A stretch of 44,534 nt of DNA from Sulfurospirillum sp964441765 (GTDB lineage: Bacteria; Campylobacterota; Campylobacteria; Campylobacterales; Sulfurospirillaceae). The notes under the pieces were generated by a model. That model was not told the origin of the DNA. It did no database searches and saw only the letters and a list, made by a program, of their open reading frames with translations. Position 1 is the first letter of the stretch; each line of letters starts with the position of its first letter. The translations under genes were made by a program, and so were the position numbers. Where the stretch lies: contig CAYTVI010000006.1 of the NCBI GenBank assembly GCA_964441765.1, forward strand, positions 1 to 44,534, read 5' to 3'. Positions 1 through 8,484 of this stretch are shown in pieces.

Positions 1-1683
1 GATGTCGCAAACAAACTAGGCTTTGAAAATAAGATTTTGAAAAACGCACAAATGCAACTCTCTTCCAAAACCTTATCGGCAATGCACACGGTAGACGTTA
101 CATGTAAAATCTTTACGCAAAAACTCACCTCATCTTTACTGTGCGATATCCAAAAGATAAAAGCACTTAGACAAGGACGTATCGAAAAAGGTTTATACAA
201 AATAGACCACCACGTTATTGCCTCATTCAAAAAACCACACCCAAGTCTAAGCTTGGTATTAGAACAACTTCAAAGTTTTGATGACCCTCGAACAACCTTT
301 GATATCAGCTATGTGCACTACATCAAAAATGCTTCTTTTCCACCGCACAACTCAAAAAAAACCTATAAACAGTTTCGAGCCCTTTTATTTAACCCCAACA
401 TGTATACCATTTTTAGTGTTTTGTATGAAGCCTCTTTGTTGCAACAGCTCATTAAGCCACTCAAACACATCCTCAATCTTGCGCAATTTGATGGCTATCA
501 CCGTTACCCCGTCGATACGCACTCTTTGCACTGTTTGTACCATTTAGAAAATATCAATGACACCTTTATCAAATCTCTTTTTGATGATTTGTGCCCTGAG
601 GGAAAAGCGCTCATGCGTTTGGTCGTCTTTATGCACGATATTGGCAAAGGACGCAAAGGAGACCACAGTGAGTTAGGCTCTAAAATCTTTAGAGTTTACG
701 CCATGAAACTAGGGTTTTCAGAAGAAGCAATTAACACAGGTATGATTCTGATTCGTTACCACACACTGATGAGTAACACCGCAAGTAGAGAAGATATCTA
801 CAATGAAAAAGTGGTTCTCTCCTTCATCTCAAAATTGCAAAACCCTCAAATCCTCAGAATGCTTTACATCCTTACCTATGCGGATATGAATGCGGTGAAT
901 GAAAATATCTATTCAGGCTTTAGCGCAAAATTATTGCGTGAGTTTTACACTTTTTCGATGGAGATGTTTAACAAAGAAGAGCTCATTGATGAAACGGCTA
1001 GACGATTGCGCAGAGAAAATATCTTGAAAAAAAGCCCTGAATTTTTAGCGCTTCCTAAAAGCTTACAGAAAAAGACTCTCTCCATTCAATCCAACTTCTT
1101 TTTCTTAAAGCAAAAATCCTACGAAATCGTCCAAATCGTCAAAATTGCCGATGAAACACCTGAGGATAGCTATCGTTTCCACATCACCAATGAAACACAC
1201 CTTGGCATTACGGTGATTCGCGGAAAAAGTTTTAACATCGGCTATCTTTTAGGAAAACTCTCCTATTTGGATTTGGCGCATATGGATATTTATAAACTCT
1301 TTGACAATAAAAAGTATTTCCAGATTGACTTCAATGAAAAAGTGAGCCAAAGCGATATCGAACTCATTCGTGAATTGGTTGATAACTCTTTTGACATGAG
1401 TAAAAAAGTGACCTTGAAAAAACCAACGATTTTACGCGGTGAGATAGATTTAGACTGTGACCACTCTAAATCCTATGCCCTCATGCACATCAACACCAAA
1501 AATCAAAACGGTTTGATGGCATATATCATGAGTATGTTCGATGAACACGGCATTGATATTGCTATGGCAAAAATCCAAACGATTAAAAACCGAACAAGAA
1601 ACCTCCTTTTAATCGAAAAAACAGTCGGTTTATGTAAGAATGAGAAGAATGTTTTAGACTATTTTTATGAAGAAGGTAAGTAA
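1..1683 (+). CDS. glnD: GlnD-like HD/ACT-domain protein, 5' end outside the window
   Basis: The reading frame is open to the first base, so the gene enters the window already started and the nucleotidyltransferase part lies upstream. The visible part carries the GlnD-type signature FDGYHRYPVDTHSLH followed by an HD phosphohydrolase motif (FMHDIGKGRKGDHSELG, around 620-690). Near the C-terminus are two ACT-like stretches, the last (ALMHINTKNQNGLMAYIM) around 1475-1530. Known GlnD enzymes uridylylate and deuridylylate PII proteins in response to glutamine through their ACT domains. The stop lies 1 nt before the glmS start codon, so the two are probably co-transcribed; Campylobacter also places a nucleotidyltransferase gene beside glmS. 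Whether this protein acts on PII is not shown by the sequence. It contains one TTACATGTAA palindrome. Confidence 0.8.
   Translation, partial: DVANKLGFENKILKNAQMQLSSKTLSAMHTVDVTCKIFTQKLTSSLLCDIQKIKALRQGRIEKGLYKIDHHVIASFKKPHPSLSLVLEQLQSFDDPRTTFDISYVHYIKNASFPPHNSKKTYKQFRALLFNPNMYTIFSVLYEASLLQQLIKPLKHILNLAQFDGYHRYPVDTHSLHCLYHLENINDTFIKSLFDDLCPEGKALMRLVVFMHDIGKGRKGDHSELGSKIFRVYAMKLGFSEEAINTGMILIRYHTLMSNTASREDIYNEKVVLSFISKLQNPQILRMLYILTYADMNAVNENIYSGFSAKLLREFYTFSMEMFNKEELIDETARRLRRENILKKSPEFLALPKSLQKKTLSIQSNFFFLKQKSYEIVQIVKIADETPEDSYRFHITNETHLGITVIRGKSFNIGYLLGKLSYLDLAHMDIYKLFDNKKYFQIDFNEKVSQSDIELIRELVDNSFDMSKKVTLKKPTILRGEIDLDCDHSKSYALMHINTKNQNGLMAYIMSMFDEHGIDIAMAKIQTIKNRTRNLLLIEKTVGLCKNEKNVLDYFYEEGK
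98..107. repeat. TTACATGTAA palindrome
   Basis: First copy in the window, inside the GlnD-like gene, read as Val-Thr-Cys-Lys. Confidence 0.95.
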
Positions 1684-1684
1684 T

Positions 1685-3493
1685 ATGTGCGGAATCGTCG
1701 GCTACATCGGAGAGAAAGAAAAACGTGACTTTTTAATCAACGGTTTAAAAGAGCTCGAATACCGAGGATATGACTCAGCGGGAATCGCTGTTTTGAAAAA
1801 TGGAGAAATCAACTCTTTCAAAGCCACAGGCAAACTCTCAAATCTTGATACCAAAACAGCTGATTTTAACTCGAGTGGCTTTGGATTAGGTATCGGGCAC
1901 ACACGTTGGGCAACGCATGGCAAACCTACCGAAGCCAATGCACATCCGCATTGGGGGGAGTTTTCATACGTTATTCATAACGGAATTATAGAAAATTATA
2001 AAGAGATTAAAGAAACCTACTTAGAGCATACAACGTTTTTAAGCCAAACCGACACAGAAGTCATTGTGCATCTGTTTGAAAAGTTTGTGAATGAAGGCAA
2101 CACACCGTTTCGTGCATTTGAAAAAACCGTTGAAATTTTACACGGTGCGTATGCGGTACTGCTCATATCTCAGAAGGAACCTGATGTTATCTTTTTTGCA
2201 AAAAATGCTGTTCCTTTGATTTTGGGACGTTCCGATACAGGCGAAATCTTTTTTGGCTCTTCGGATGCTCCTTTAATTGGCTTTGCAAAAGAGGTCAATT
2301 ACCTTGAAGATGGCGAGTACGGTTGGGCAAAGAGTGGCAGTGTGACACTCTTAAAAGAAGGCAATCCCCAAGCCCTTCATTTTAAACCACTCACCCACGA
2401 TAAACTCTCAGCACAAAAAGATGGCTACCGCTACTTTATGGAAAAAGAGATTTACGAACAAAGCAGTGTTGTGGCTGAAACCTTGATGGGGCGTATTAAA
2501 GAAAATGAAATCGTTCTTGATGAACTTTCAAACTTTGATTTTAGCCATATCAACGCCATCAAAATTTGCGCTTGTGGCACAAGCTATCATGCAGGATTGG
2601 CGGCAAGTTATCTGTTTGAGCGTTTAAGTAAAATCCGCTGCAATGTCGAAATTGCCAGTGAATTTCGCTACAAAGAACCTCTTCTTGATGAAAAAACCCT
2701 CTTTATCGTTATCTCCCAAAGTGGAGAAACAGCCGATACACTAGAAGCCCTTAAAATGGCACAAAAAAGCGGTATGCCAACCCTTGCCATTTGTAATGTC
2801 GATAACTCATCCATCGTGCGCACCGCCGATGCCACTTTGCTTACACGTGCAGGCATTGAAAAAGGGGTTGCCAGCACCAAAGCGTTTGCAACGCAGATGG
2901 TAACCTTGTGGTTGCTCAGTCTTTACATCGGACACCAACGCGCTTGCATCGAAGAAAAAACCCTACAAAATGAAATTAGAACCTTACTACGTATTCCTCT
3001 CATTTTAAAAGTCGATGAAAATATCCATGAAAAACTCCACCGCCTATCCAAGCGCTATTTGCACGGGCATGGCTTTTTCTTTATTGGACGCGATATCTTT
3101 TTCCCACTAGCTCTTGAGGGTGCGTTAAAACTTAAAGAAATTAGCTACCTACACGCGGAGGGCTACCCTGCAGGAGAGATGAAGCATGGTCCTATTGCGC
3201 TTGCAGATAGTGAACTTTTCACCATTGCGCTTATGCCAAAAACGCTTCTTTACGATAAAATCAAAAGCAATGTCCAAGAGCTGAGCGCACGCGATTCAAC
3301 CCTTTTGGTTATCTCTCCAGAGCCTTTTGAACTTAGTGATGATTTTATCCAAACACATGCGCATGAACACGTGATGGCAGAATTTTTTGAGATGATGGTC
3401 ATCACCCAGTTACTTGCCCTTGAAATCTCGATTCGTTTGGGAAATGATGTAGATATGCCACGCAATTTAGCAAAAAGTGTTACTGTTGAATAA
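1685..3493 (+). CDS. glmS: Glutamine-fructose-6-phosphate aminotransferase (isomerizing)
   Basis: Makes glucosamine-6-phosphate from fructose-6-phosphate and glutamine, the entry step to UDP-GlcNAc for peptidoglycan and LPS. The start is set at 1685 because the catalytic nucleophile must be the residue after Met (MCGIVGYIG); an in-frame upstream ATG at 1667 would bury it. The N-terminal half is a class II glutamine amidotransferase (GHTRWATHG, then HNGIIENY). The C-terminal half has two SIS sugar-isomerase domains (CGTSYHAG, SQSGETADT, EGYPAGEMKHGPIAL) and the family tail LAKSVTVE. At 602 aa the length is normal. It starts immediately after the GlnD-like gene. No glmS ribozyme-like leader is possible here, as the upstream DNA is coding. 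Confidence 0.97.
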   Translation: MCGIVGYIGEKEKRDFLINGLKELEYRGYDSAGIAVLKNGEINSFKATGKLSNLDTKTADFNSSGFGLGIGHTRWATHGKPTEANAHPHWGEFSYVIHNGIIENYKEIKETYLEHTTFLSQTDTEVIVHLFEKFVNEGNTPFRAFEKTVEILHGAYAVLLISQKEPDVIFFAKNAVPLILGRSDTGEIFFGSSDAPLIGFAKEVNYLEDGEYGWAKSGSVTLLKEGNPQALHFKPLTHDKLSAQKDGYRYFMEKEIYEQSSVVAETLMGRIKENEIVLDELSNFDFSHINAIKICACGTSYHAGLAASYLFERLSKIRCNVEIASEFRYKEPLLDEKTLFIVISQSGETADTLEALKMAQKSGMPTLAICNVDNSSIVRTADATLLTRAGIEKGVASTKAFATQMVTLWLLSLYIGHQRACIEEKTLQNEIRTLLRIPLILKVDENIHEKLHRLSKRYLHGHGFFFIGRDIFFPLALEGALKLKEISYLHAEGYPAGEMKHGPIALADSELFTIALMPKTLLYDKIKSNVQELSARDSTLLVISPEPFELSDDFIQTHAHEHVMAEFFEMMVITQLLALEISIRLGNDVDMPRNLAKSVTVE

Positions 3494-3495
3494 TC

Positions 3496-3507
3496 TTTAC
3501 ATGTAAA
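3496..3507. repeat. TTTACATGTAAA palindrome (intergenic)
   Basis: Perfect 12-bp palindrome, 14 bp if the outer C/G is counted. It sits between glmS and the next gene, and its right edge runs into that gene's Shine-Dalgarno AAAGGAG. One of only two copies outside coding sequence. Confidence 0.95.
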
Positions 3508-3518
3508 GGAGAGAGCGT

Positions 3519-5351
3519 ATGCAAAAACGACTTTCGTTGATTATATTGGGAACTATTTTTATCTCTTTCGCACTGTTACTGGTCATTTCTGTTTTTTCGA
3601 TTCGTCATTTTGGGATGAAAAATGCAGAGGAAAAAGCTGAAATTATTGCAGAACTTGTTCAAAATGGTCTGACAGCGCACATGATGAGCAATACCATGGA
3701 TCAACGAGAATTCTTTCTCAAAAAAATTGCAAGCTCTAAAAATGTCGAATCTTTATGGGTAGTTCGTAGTCCTTCTGTTGTGCAACAATTTGGACAAGGG
3801 CTACACAATGAAACAGCCAAAGATGCTATCGATGAAAAAGTCCTCAAAGAAGGTATCACCTATCAAGAAGTGAGCGAGTCTTCAAAAAGTGCCAAATTAC
3901 GTGTCACTGCTCCATACGTTGCCAAAGAGCATACGGTACCAAATTGTATGAGCTGTCATACCGCCAAAGAAGGCGAAGTCCTTGGTGTTGTGAGTATGGT
4001 ATTTAACATTGAAGATGTGCGCTTTAATGGCATTTTAAGTTCCATGATTATTTTTGGATTTTCCCTTCTCATTATGTTCTTAGTCTTTTTGATTATTAAT
4101 CGTTCGATGAAGCCTATCATTGGACTGTTTGGTTCGATTGACTTTGTCATGCACAAAGCGCAAAACGGTGATTATCAAAGACGTGTACGTCTCTTTGGTA
4201 CCTCTAAAGAATATCACGATGTGGCACTTTGGATTAACTCACTGCTTGATAAAGTCGAATATGCGTTAACCGATATTGAAAAAACCGTTCGCAAGTTTCT
4301 CTCCATCACGCCTGCACAAAAACCAGACCTTTTGCTCGAAGCTCAAAAAATCGTGCATGAGCTCTCTGATATTTATCAATTTAAACGCACCATCGAATTT
4401 GACGAGACCAAAGAGCAGGTGTATCAACGCATAGGCATCATTCTAACCGAAACATTTGGACTTAAAGATTTTATGCTCATCGAATCGGGTAAAAACAATA
4501 TTAACCCAACCGTTGTCTATGATGCCTCTATTCTAAAGCGTAATATTGACCCAACCTGTAGAGCCCTTAGAACCAAACAAGCGGTCTACTCAGACCAATT
4601 TAAAAACATCTGTCGTTCTTGTGGGGAAGTCTGTGCAAACTATGTGTGTGCACCTTATGTCATTAGCAATGATTTTGAGTTGCTCTTAAGCATCACAGCC
4701 TCTTCAAGTGAAGACCTCGAACTCATCAAATCAAAACTTCCGCATATTCAAAACTATATTGATGCCGCACGACCTGAGCTTGTCAGTAAAAACTTGATGC
4801 AGATTTTAAAAATCTCTTCGACAACAGACGCACTTACAGGGCTTTATAACCGTAAATATTTAGATGAGTACATCGAAAAAGCACTCTCACAAGCTAAACG
4901 CAATGGCATTGTGTATGGTATCTTGATGATAGACATTGATTATTTTAAAATGGTCAATGATACGTATGGGCATGATGTCGGTGATAAAGCCATTAAAGCG
5001 CTCTCTAAAATCTTACGTGAAAACATCCGTGAAGCCGATACCGCGTTTCGTTTTGGCGGCGAAGAGTTTTTAGTGCTTCTGTACCAATGCGATGAAGAGA
5101 TGATTGAACATGTGGCGCATAAAATTCGCCTCGCTTTTGAAAAAACACCTATCCAAGCCAATAATGGCTCCAGTTTTTACAAAACACTAAGCGTTGGTGC
5201 TTCTATCTTTCCTAAAAATTCTGATTCGATGTGGAAATGTATCAAATTTGCGGACATTGCTCTTTACAACGCCAAAGAGAGTGGACGAAATTGTGTCAAA
5301 GTCTTTGACGTAGCAATGGTTGAAGGAAAAGAGATGAAGAGTGAGTTTTAA
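3519..5351 (+). CDS. Membrane diguanylate cyclase with periplasmic haem-c-type CxxCH sensor region
   Basis: Expected to make cyclic di-GMP in the cytoplasm under control of a periplasmic input. The 610-aa protein has a first membrane helix at about 7-29, a periplasmic region holding CMSCH at 143-147 (a covalent haem c attachment motif, as in Tll0287/DUF3365-type sensors), a second helix at about 174-196, a HAMP-like linker, a cysteine-rich cytoplasmic region (CxxC-x3-C-x4-C, residues 365-377) and a C-terminal GGDEF domain with GGEEF at 513-517. RxxD at 504-507 is a canonical product-inhibition site. The start has a good Shine-Dalgarno (AAAGGAGAG). The following gene encodes a cytochrome c lipoprotein and overlaps its 3' end, which supports redox sensing; the ligand is unknown. 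Confidence 0.88.
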   Translation: MQKRLSLIILGTIFISFALLLVISVFSIRHFGMKNAEEKAEIIAELVQNGLTAHMMSNTMDQREFFLKKIASSKNVESLWVVRSPSVVQQFGQGLHNETAKDAIDEKVLKEGITYQEVSESSKSAKLRVTAPYVAKEHTVPNCMSCHTAKEGEVLGVVSMVFNIEDVRFNGILSSMIIFGFSLLIMFLVFLIINRSMKPIIGLFGSIDFVMHKAQNGDYQRRVRLFGTSKEYHDVALWINSLLDKVEYALTDIEKTVRKFLSITPAQKPDLLLEAQKIVHELSDIYQFKRTIEFDETKEQVYQRIGIILTETFGLKDFMLIESGKNNINPTVVYDASILKRNIDPTCRALRTKQAVYSDQFKNICRSCGEVCANYVCAPYVISNDFELLLSITASSSEDLELIKSKLPHIQNYIDAARPELVSKNLMQILKISSTTDALTGLYNRKYLDEYIEKALSQAKRNGIVYGILMIDIDYFKMVNDTYGHDVGDKAIKALSKILRENIREADTAFRFGGEEFLVLLYQCDEEMIEHVAHKIRLAFEKTPIQANNGSSFYKTLSVGASIFPKNSDSMWKCIKFADIALYNAKESGRNCVKVFDVAMVEGKEMKSEF

Positions 5352-5829
5352 ACACTCTTTTATCCCCCTTTTGATGCTTTTATGTGTGGGGTGTGAAGAG
5401 CCTAAAAAACCTCAACAATCTTTACATGTAAAGAAAGAACAGCGCTATCTTAGTGAAGATATCACAGCACTTCAAAAAGAGCTTAGTGAGATTGATACCG
5501 ATGCGTACGTTGAAGCGTATATTGTCCGCATTATCAACGAAGGCTCAAAAGGTATTTTGGGTTTTAGCGGTGGTGTTATGGACGCAGGCTTTGTTTCGCC
5601 AGAAGATGCTCCTAATGTCGCCCGCTACGTGATGTCCCTTTCAAAACGCCAAAGCAGCAATGACGCCCTAGGCGCTAAGTCTGAACTGTTTTATACCAGC
5701 AATTGCGGTGGCTGTCATGGCAATGATGGTAAAGGACTCGGTGGTGCTTTTCCCGATTTGACCTTAAAGCGTTATGTGGGACTTGAAAAACGTAAATCTT
5801 TTTTAGAGATAAAAACGGGCAGTCTTTGA
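5341..5829 (+). CDS. Monohaem cytochrome c lipoprotein
   Basis: A 162-aa protein starting at a GTG that overlaps the end of the diguanylate cyclase gene by 11 nt, suggesting translational coupling. The N-terminus is a lipoprotein signal (hydrophobic LLMLLCVG followed by Cys18). One haem-binding motif, CGGCH, lies at 122-126, followed by NDGKGLGG, typical of small class I cytochromes c. The family role is periplasmic electron transfer; the partner is unknown. Its position behind a CxxCH-bearing sensor cyclase suggests, but does not prove, a shared redox job. It contains a TTTACATGTAAA palindrome encoding LHVK. Confidence 0.8.
   Translation: MSFKHSFIPLLMLLCVGCEEPKKPQQSLHVKKEQRYLSEDITALQKELSEIDTDAYVEAYIVRIINEGSKGILGFSGGVMDAGFVSPEDAPNVARYVMSLSKRQSSNDALGAKSELFYTSNCGGCHGNDGKGLGGAFPDLTLKRYVGLEKRKSFLEIKTGSL
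5421..5432. repeat. TTTACATGTAAA palindrome
   Basis: Inside the cytochrome lipoprotein gene, read as Ser-Leu-His-Val-Lys. Flanking C and G extend it to 14 bp. Confidence 0.95.
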
Positions 5830-6704
5830 TGAAGTTTCATCGTGTTTATGTAGAACTAACAAACATTTGCGGGCTTCAATGCAGTTTTTGCCCTCCCAAA
5901 ATACGCCCAACAGACACCATGTCACTTTCATTTTTTGAGCACGTTTTAGAAGAACTTCGCCCCTATACCAAAGAGCTTGCCTACCATATTGTGGGCGACC
6001 CCCTTGCTCTTTCAAACCTTGAAGCGTATTTGGATATAACGCATCAAAAAGGCTTTAGAGTTTCCCTCACCACCAGTGGCTATTATCTCAACAAGCACGC
6101 GCTTTCAACCTTTCTGCACCCTGCCATTAAGCAAATCAATTTTTCGCTCAATAGTTACAATAAAAACCAAATGCCTCTCTCTTTTGAAGCTTACATGGAG
6201 CCTATTTTAAAGCTATGCGCACTTAAAAATGAAAAACGAAAAGAGCTGTTTATCAACCTAAGGGTATGGAATATGGATGAAGCGCAGAGTGAAAAAACCT
6301 TTAATGCACACCTTTTTACACTTCTTGAAAAGAGTTTTTCTACATCTTTACATGTAAAAGAAATCTATGAAAAGAAACCAAAATCTATACGACTGGATGA
6401 GAAGATTTTACTTCACTTCGATGAGTATTTCGAGTGGCCTACTCTTGACTCAACACACCAATCGCAAGGCACATGCCAAGGGATAGATTCTCATTTTGGC
6501 ATTTTAGCCGATGGCACCGTTGTACCGTGTTGCTTGGACAAAGAAGGGGTGATAGCGCTGGGAGATTTACATGTAAATCGCTTGAAAGATATTCTCACTT
6601 CTTCAAAGGTTCAAGCCATCCGTAAAGGTTTTAAAGCAGGGTATGCGGTAGAAACCTTGTGTCAAAAATGCCTTTATAAAGAACGATTTAAGGACAAACC
6701 ATGA
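5829..6704 (+). CDS. Radical SAM/SPASM-domain protein
   Basis: A 291-aa radical SAM enzyme. The S-adenosylmethionine cluster motif CGLQCSFC has Cys14, Cys18 and Cys21 near the N-terminus, and a C-terminal SPASM-like cysteine set (GTVVPCCLDKEG, then LCQKC) would hold an auxiliary Fe-S cluster. The start ATG overlaps the preceding stop (TGATG); an adjacent upstream TTG is less likely. SPASM proteins often modify peptides or act as maturases, but no precursor peptide is visible nearby, so the substrate is unknown. The downstream HIT gene overlaps by ATGA, placing cyclase, cytochrome, radical SAM and HIT genes in one unit. Two TTACATGTAA palindromes lie in the 3' third. Confidence 0.85.
   Translation: MKFHRVYVELTNICGLQCSFCPPKIRPTDTMSLSFFEHVLEELRPYTKELAYHIVGDPLALSNLEAYLDITHQKGFRVSLTTSGYYLNKHALSTFLHPAIKQINFSLNSYNKNQMPLSFEAYMEPILKLCALKNEKRKELFINLRVWNMDEAQSEKTFNAHLFTLLEKSFSTSLHVKEIYEKKPKSIRLDEKILLHFDEYFEWPTLDSTHQSQGTCQGIDSHFGILADGTVVPCCLDKEGVIALGDLHVNRLKDILTSSKVQAIRKGFKAGYAVETLCQKCLYKERFKDKP
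6347..6358. repeat. TTTACATGTAAA palindrome
   Basis: Inside the radical SAM gene, read as Ser-Leu-His-Val-Lys. Confidence 0.95.
6566..6577. repeat. TTTACATGTAAA palindrome
   Basis: Second copy in the radical SAM gene, read as Asp-Leu-His-Val-Asn. Flanking A and T extend it to 14 bp. Confidence 0.95.
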
Positions 6705-7078
6705 TTAATAAACTTTACGAAAACTGTTATTTTTACATTCTCAAAGAAGAATCTTCCATTCCTTGGCTTAAAATTTTTACACAAAAACCATACAAAGAAC
6801 TCAGTGATTGTGACGCACTCACACAAGAAAAAGTCTTACAAGCGATGTTGATTACTGAAAAAACAATGCTTGAGTATTATCAACCTGCGAAAGTCAACAT
6901 CGCGATGTTTGGGAACTACGTCCCACATCTACACATTCATGTGATGGCGCGCTTTAAAAATGACTCCCATTTCCCTGAGTCGATGTGGGGGATGAAACAA
7001 AGAGAAGGCTTACTGCATTTACCAAATTTTGAAACATTTGTCACAATTCTTAAAGAAAAGTTATCAACATTAGAGTAA
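6701..7078 (+). CDS. HIT family nucleotide-binding protein
   Basis: A 125-aa histidine-triad protein. The HIT motif is HLHIHVMARF near residue 70. The first three alternating His positions are present; the usual final active-site His (HxHxHxxxR-type spacing) should be checked by alignment. HIT proteins hydrolyse nucleotide phosphoramidates or dinucleoside polyphosphates. The ATG overlaps the upstream radical SAM stop (ATGA), so the two are translationally coupled. The physiological substrate cannot be inferred. Confidence 0.85.
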   Translation: MINKLYENCYFYILKEESSIPWLKIFTQKPYKELSDCDALTQEKVLQAMLITEKTMLEYYQPAKVNIAMFGNYVPHLHIHVMARFKNDSHFPESMWGMKQREGLLHLPNFETFVTILKEKLSTLE

Positions 7079-7149
7079 TTTGGGGTTATTTTTATCTCTC
7101 TTTTGATAGACTCCTGAGTAAAAAAAATTAAAAATGGTACATAAAACGC

Positions 7150-8466
7150 ATGAAAAAACGACTGGCAACGCTTCTTTTACTTTTATCAACCTGCGCATTT
7201 AGCGCAAATCTTCACTACTCTTTGATTAAGAAAGAGAGCGGTAAAGAAGGACATACCCTTTTAATTGTGGGTGGAATTCATGGGGATGAACCAGGTGCTT
7301 ATTTTGCTCCTATGCTTTTAGCAAAACACTATAAAATTGAAAGCGGCAATGTCTGGGTCGTACCCAATCTTAATTTTGACAGTATCGTTAAAAATTCTCG
7401 TGGCGCGTACGGTGATATGAACCGTAAATTTGCAAAAATAGAAAGTAAAGACAAAGACTTTGAAATTATCACTGATATTAAAAAGCTTCTTCTCACCCCT
7501 AAAGTTGATTTGATTTTAAATCTTCACGACGGTAAAGGCTTTTACCGTGAAAAAACCATTAATAACGATATCAACCCTAAAGCATGGGGACAAGCAACCG
7601 TGATTGACCAACAGCAAATTTCAGGGGCAAAATTTGGAAATCTTGCGGATATTGCAAAAAAGGTCAATAAAGGAACCAATGTCGAGCTTTTTGAAGACTT
7701 GCATGAATTTAACCTCAAAAACACCAACACTAAAACACAAGATAAAGAGATGCAACAAAGCTTGACCTACTTTGCCATTCAAAATAACAAGCCAGCTTTT
7801 GCTATCGAAACCAGTAAAAATATCACCGATTTATCTCAAAAAGTTTTTTATCAACTCAAAACTATTGAAGAATTTATGAACTTGATGAATATTAAATTCA
7901 ATCGCCCTTTTGAGCTCAATCAAAACACCATCAAAAAACTCCTTGAAGATGATGGTATCTTAGAAATCCCTCCTACGAAAATCACGCTAGATCTTTCCAC
8001 TCTTAAACCGTATATTAAGTTTTTCCCTATGGAAAAAGATAAACTCATCTATAAAAGTGACAATCCTTTAGTCGCAGTTATCAAAGAAAAAGATGAATAT
8101 AAGATTATGAATGGGAACATTCTCGTTTCAAAATTAAAGCCTGATTATGCAGAGCTTGATAACTCTTTAAATGAAGTGAATCTAAGCCTTGATGGCAAAA
8201 AAACCAGTGCAAAAATGGGTGCGATGGTCAATGCCAAAAGCTCTTTCCAAATAGACACGATCAATGGGTACCGTATCAACGTCATTGGTTATTCAAAAAC
8301 GGGAGTTGTCAGTGAGGGTGGTATTAAGATAGAAGCAAAAGATATTGTCAAAAGCTATGCGATTGACAAAGCTGAAACAACCTACATGGTGCAGTTTTAC
8401 AAAGATAAAAAATTTTGCGGTATGATTACTATAAAATTTGATGATGATAAAAAATCTAAAAAATAG
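7150..8466 (+). CDS. M14-family DL-carboxypeptidase, cell-shape determinant (Csd4/Pgp1-like)
   Basis: A 438-aa periplasmic zinc carboxypeptidase, the same length I recall for Helicobacter pylori Csd4; Campylobacter jejuni calls its homologue Pgp1. These trim the terminal meso-DAP of uncrosslinked tripeptides in peptidoglycan and are needed for helical shape. A signal peptide covers about 1-19. Candidate zinc ligands are His44 and Glu47 (GGIHGDEPG) and His126 (LNLHDG), and the catalytic Glu is Glu220 (FAIETS). All are offset by two from Csd4, but His44 replaces the unusual Gln ligand of H. pylori Csd4, so the site looks canonical. No strong Shine-Dalgarno is visible before the ATG. It is set apart from the upstream operon by 71 bp. 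Confidence 0.88.
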   Translation: MKKRLATLLLLLSTCAFSANLHYSLIKKESGKEGHTLLIVGGIHGDEPGAYFAPMLLAKHYKIESGNVWVVPNLNFDSIVKNSRGAYGDMNRKFAKIESKDKDFEIITDIKKLLLTPKVDLILNLHDGKGFYREKTINNDINPKAWGQATVIDQQQISGAKFGNLADIAKKVNKGTNVELFEDLHEFNLKNTNTKTQDKEMQQSLTYFAIQNNKPAFAIETSKNITDLSQKVFYQLKTIEEFMNLMNIKFNRPFELNQNTIKKLLEDDGILEIPPTKITLDLSTLKPYIKFFPMEKDKLIYKSDNPLVAVIKEKDEYKIMNGNILVSKLKPDYAELDNSLNEVNLSLDGKKTSAKMGAMVNAKSSFQIDTINGYRINVIGYSKTGVVSEGGIKIEAKDIVKSYAIDKAETTYMVQFYKDKKFCGMITIKFDDDKKSKK

Positions 8467-8484
8467 TTAAAAAAAGGGATAAGC

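Noticed and set aside
1667..1684. Upstream start of glmS
   Set aside because: GlmS needs Cys directly after the initiator Met; only ATG 1685 gives this.
3496..3507. The TTTACATGTAAA palindrome as a terminator or single-gene operator
   Set aside because: It lacks a loop and a T-run, and almost all copies are inside coding sequence of unrelated genes.
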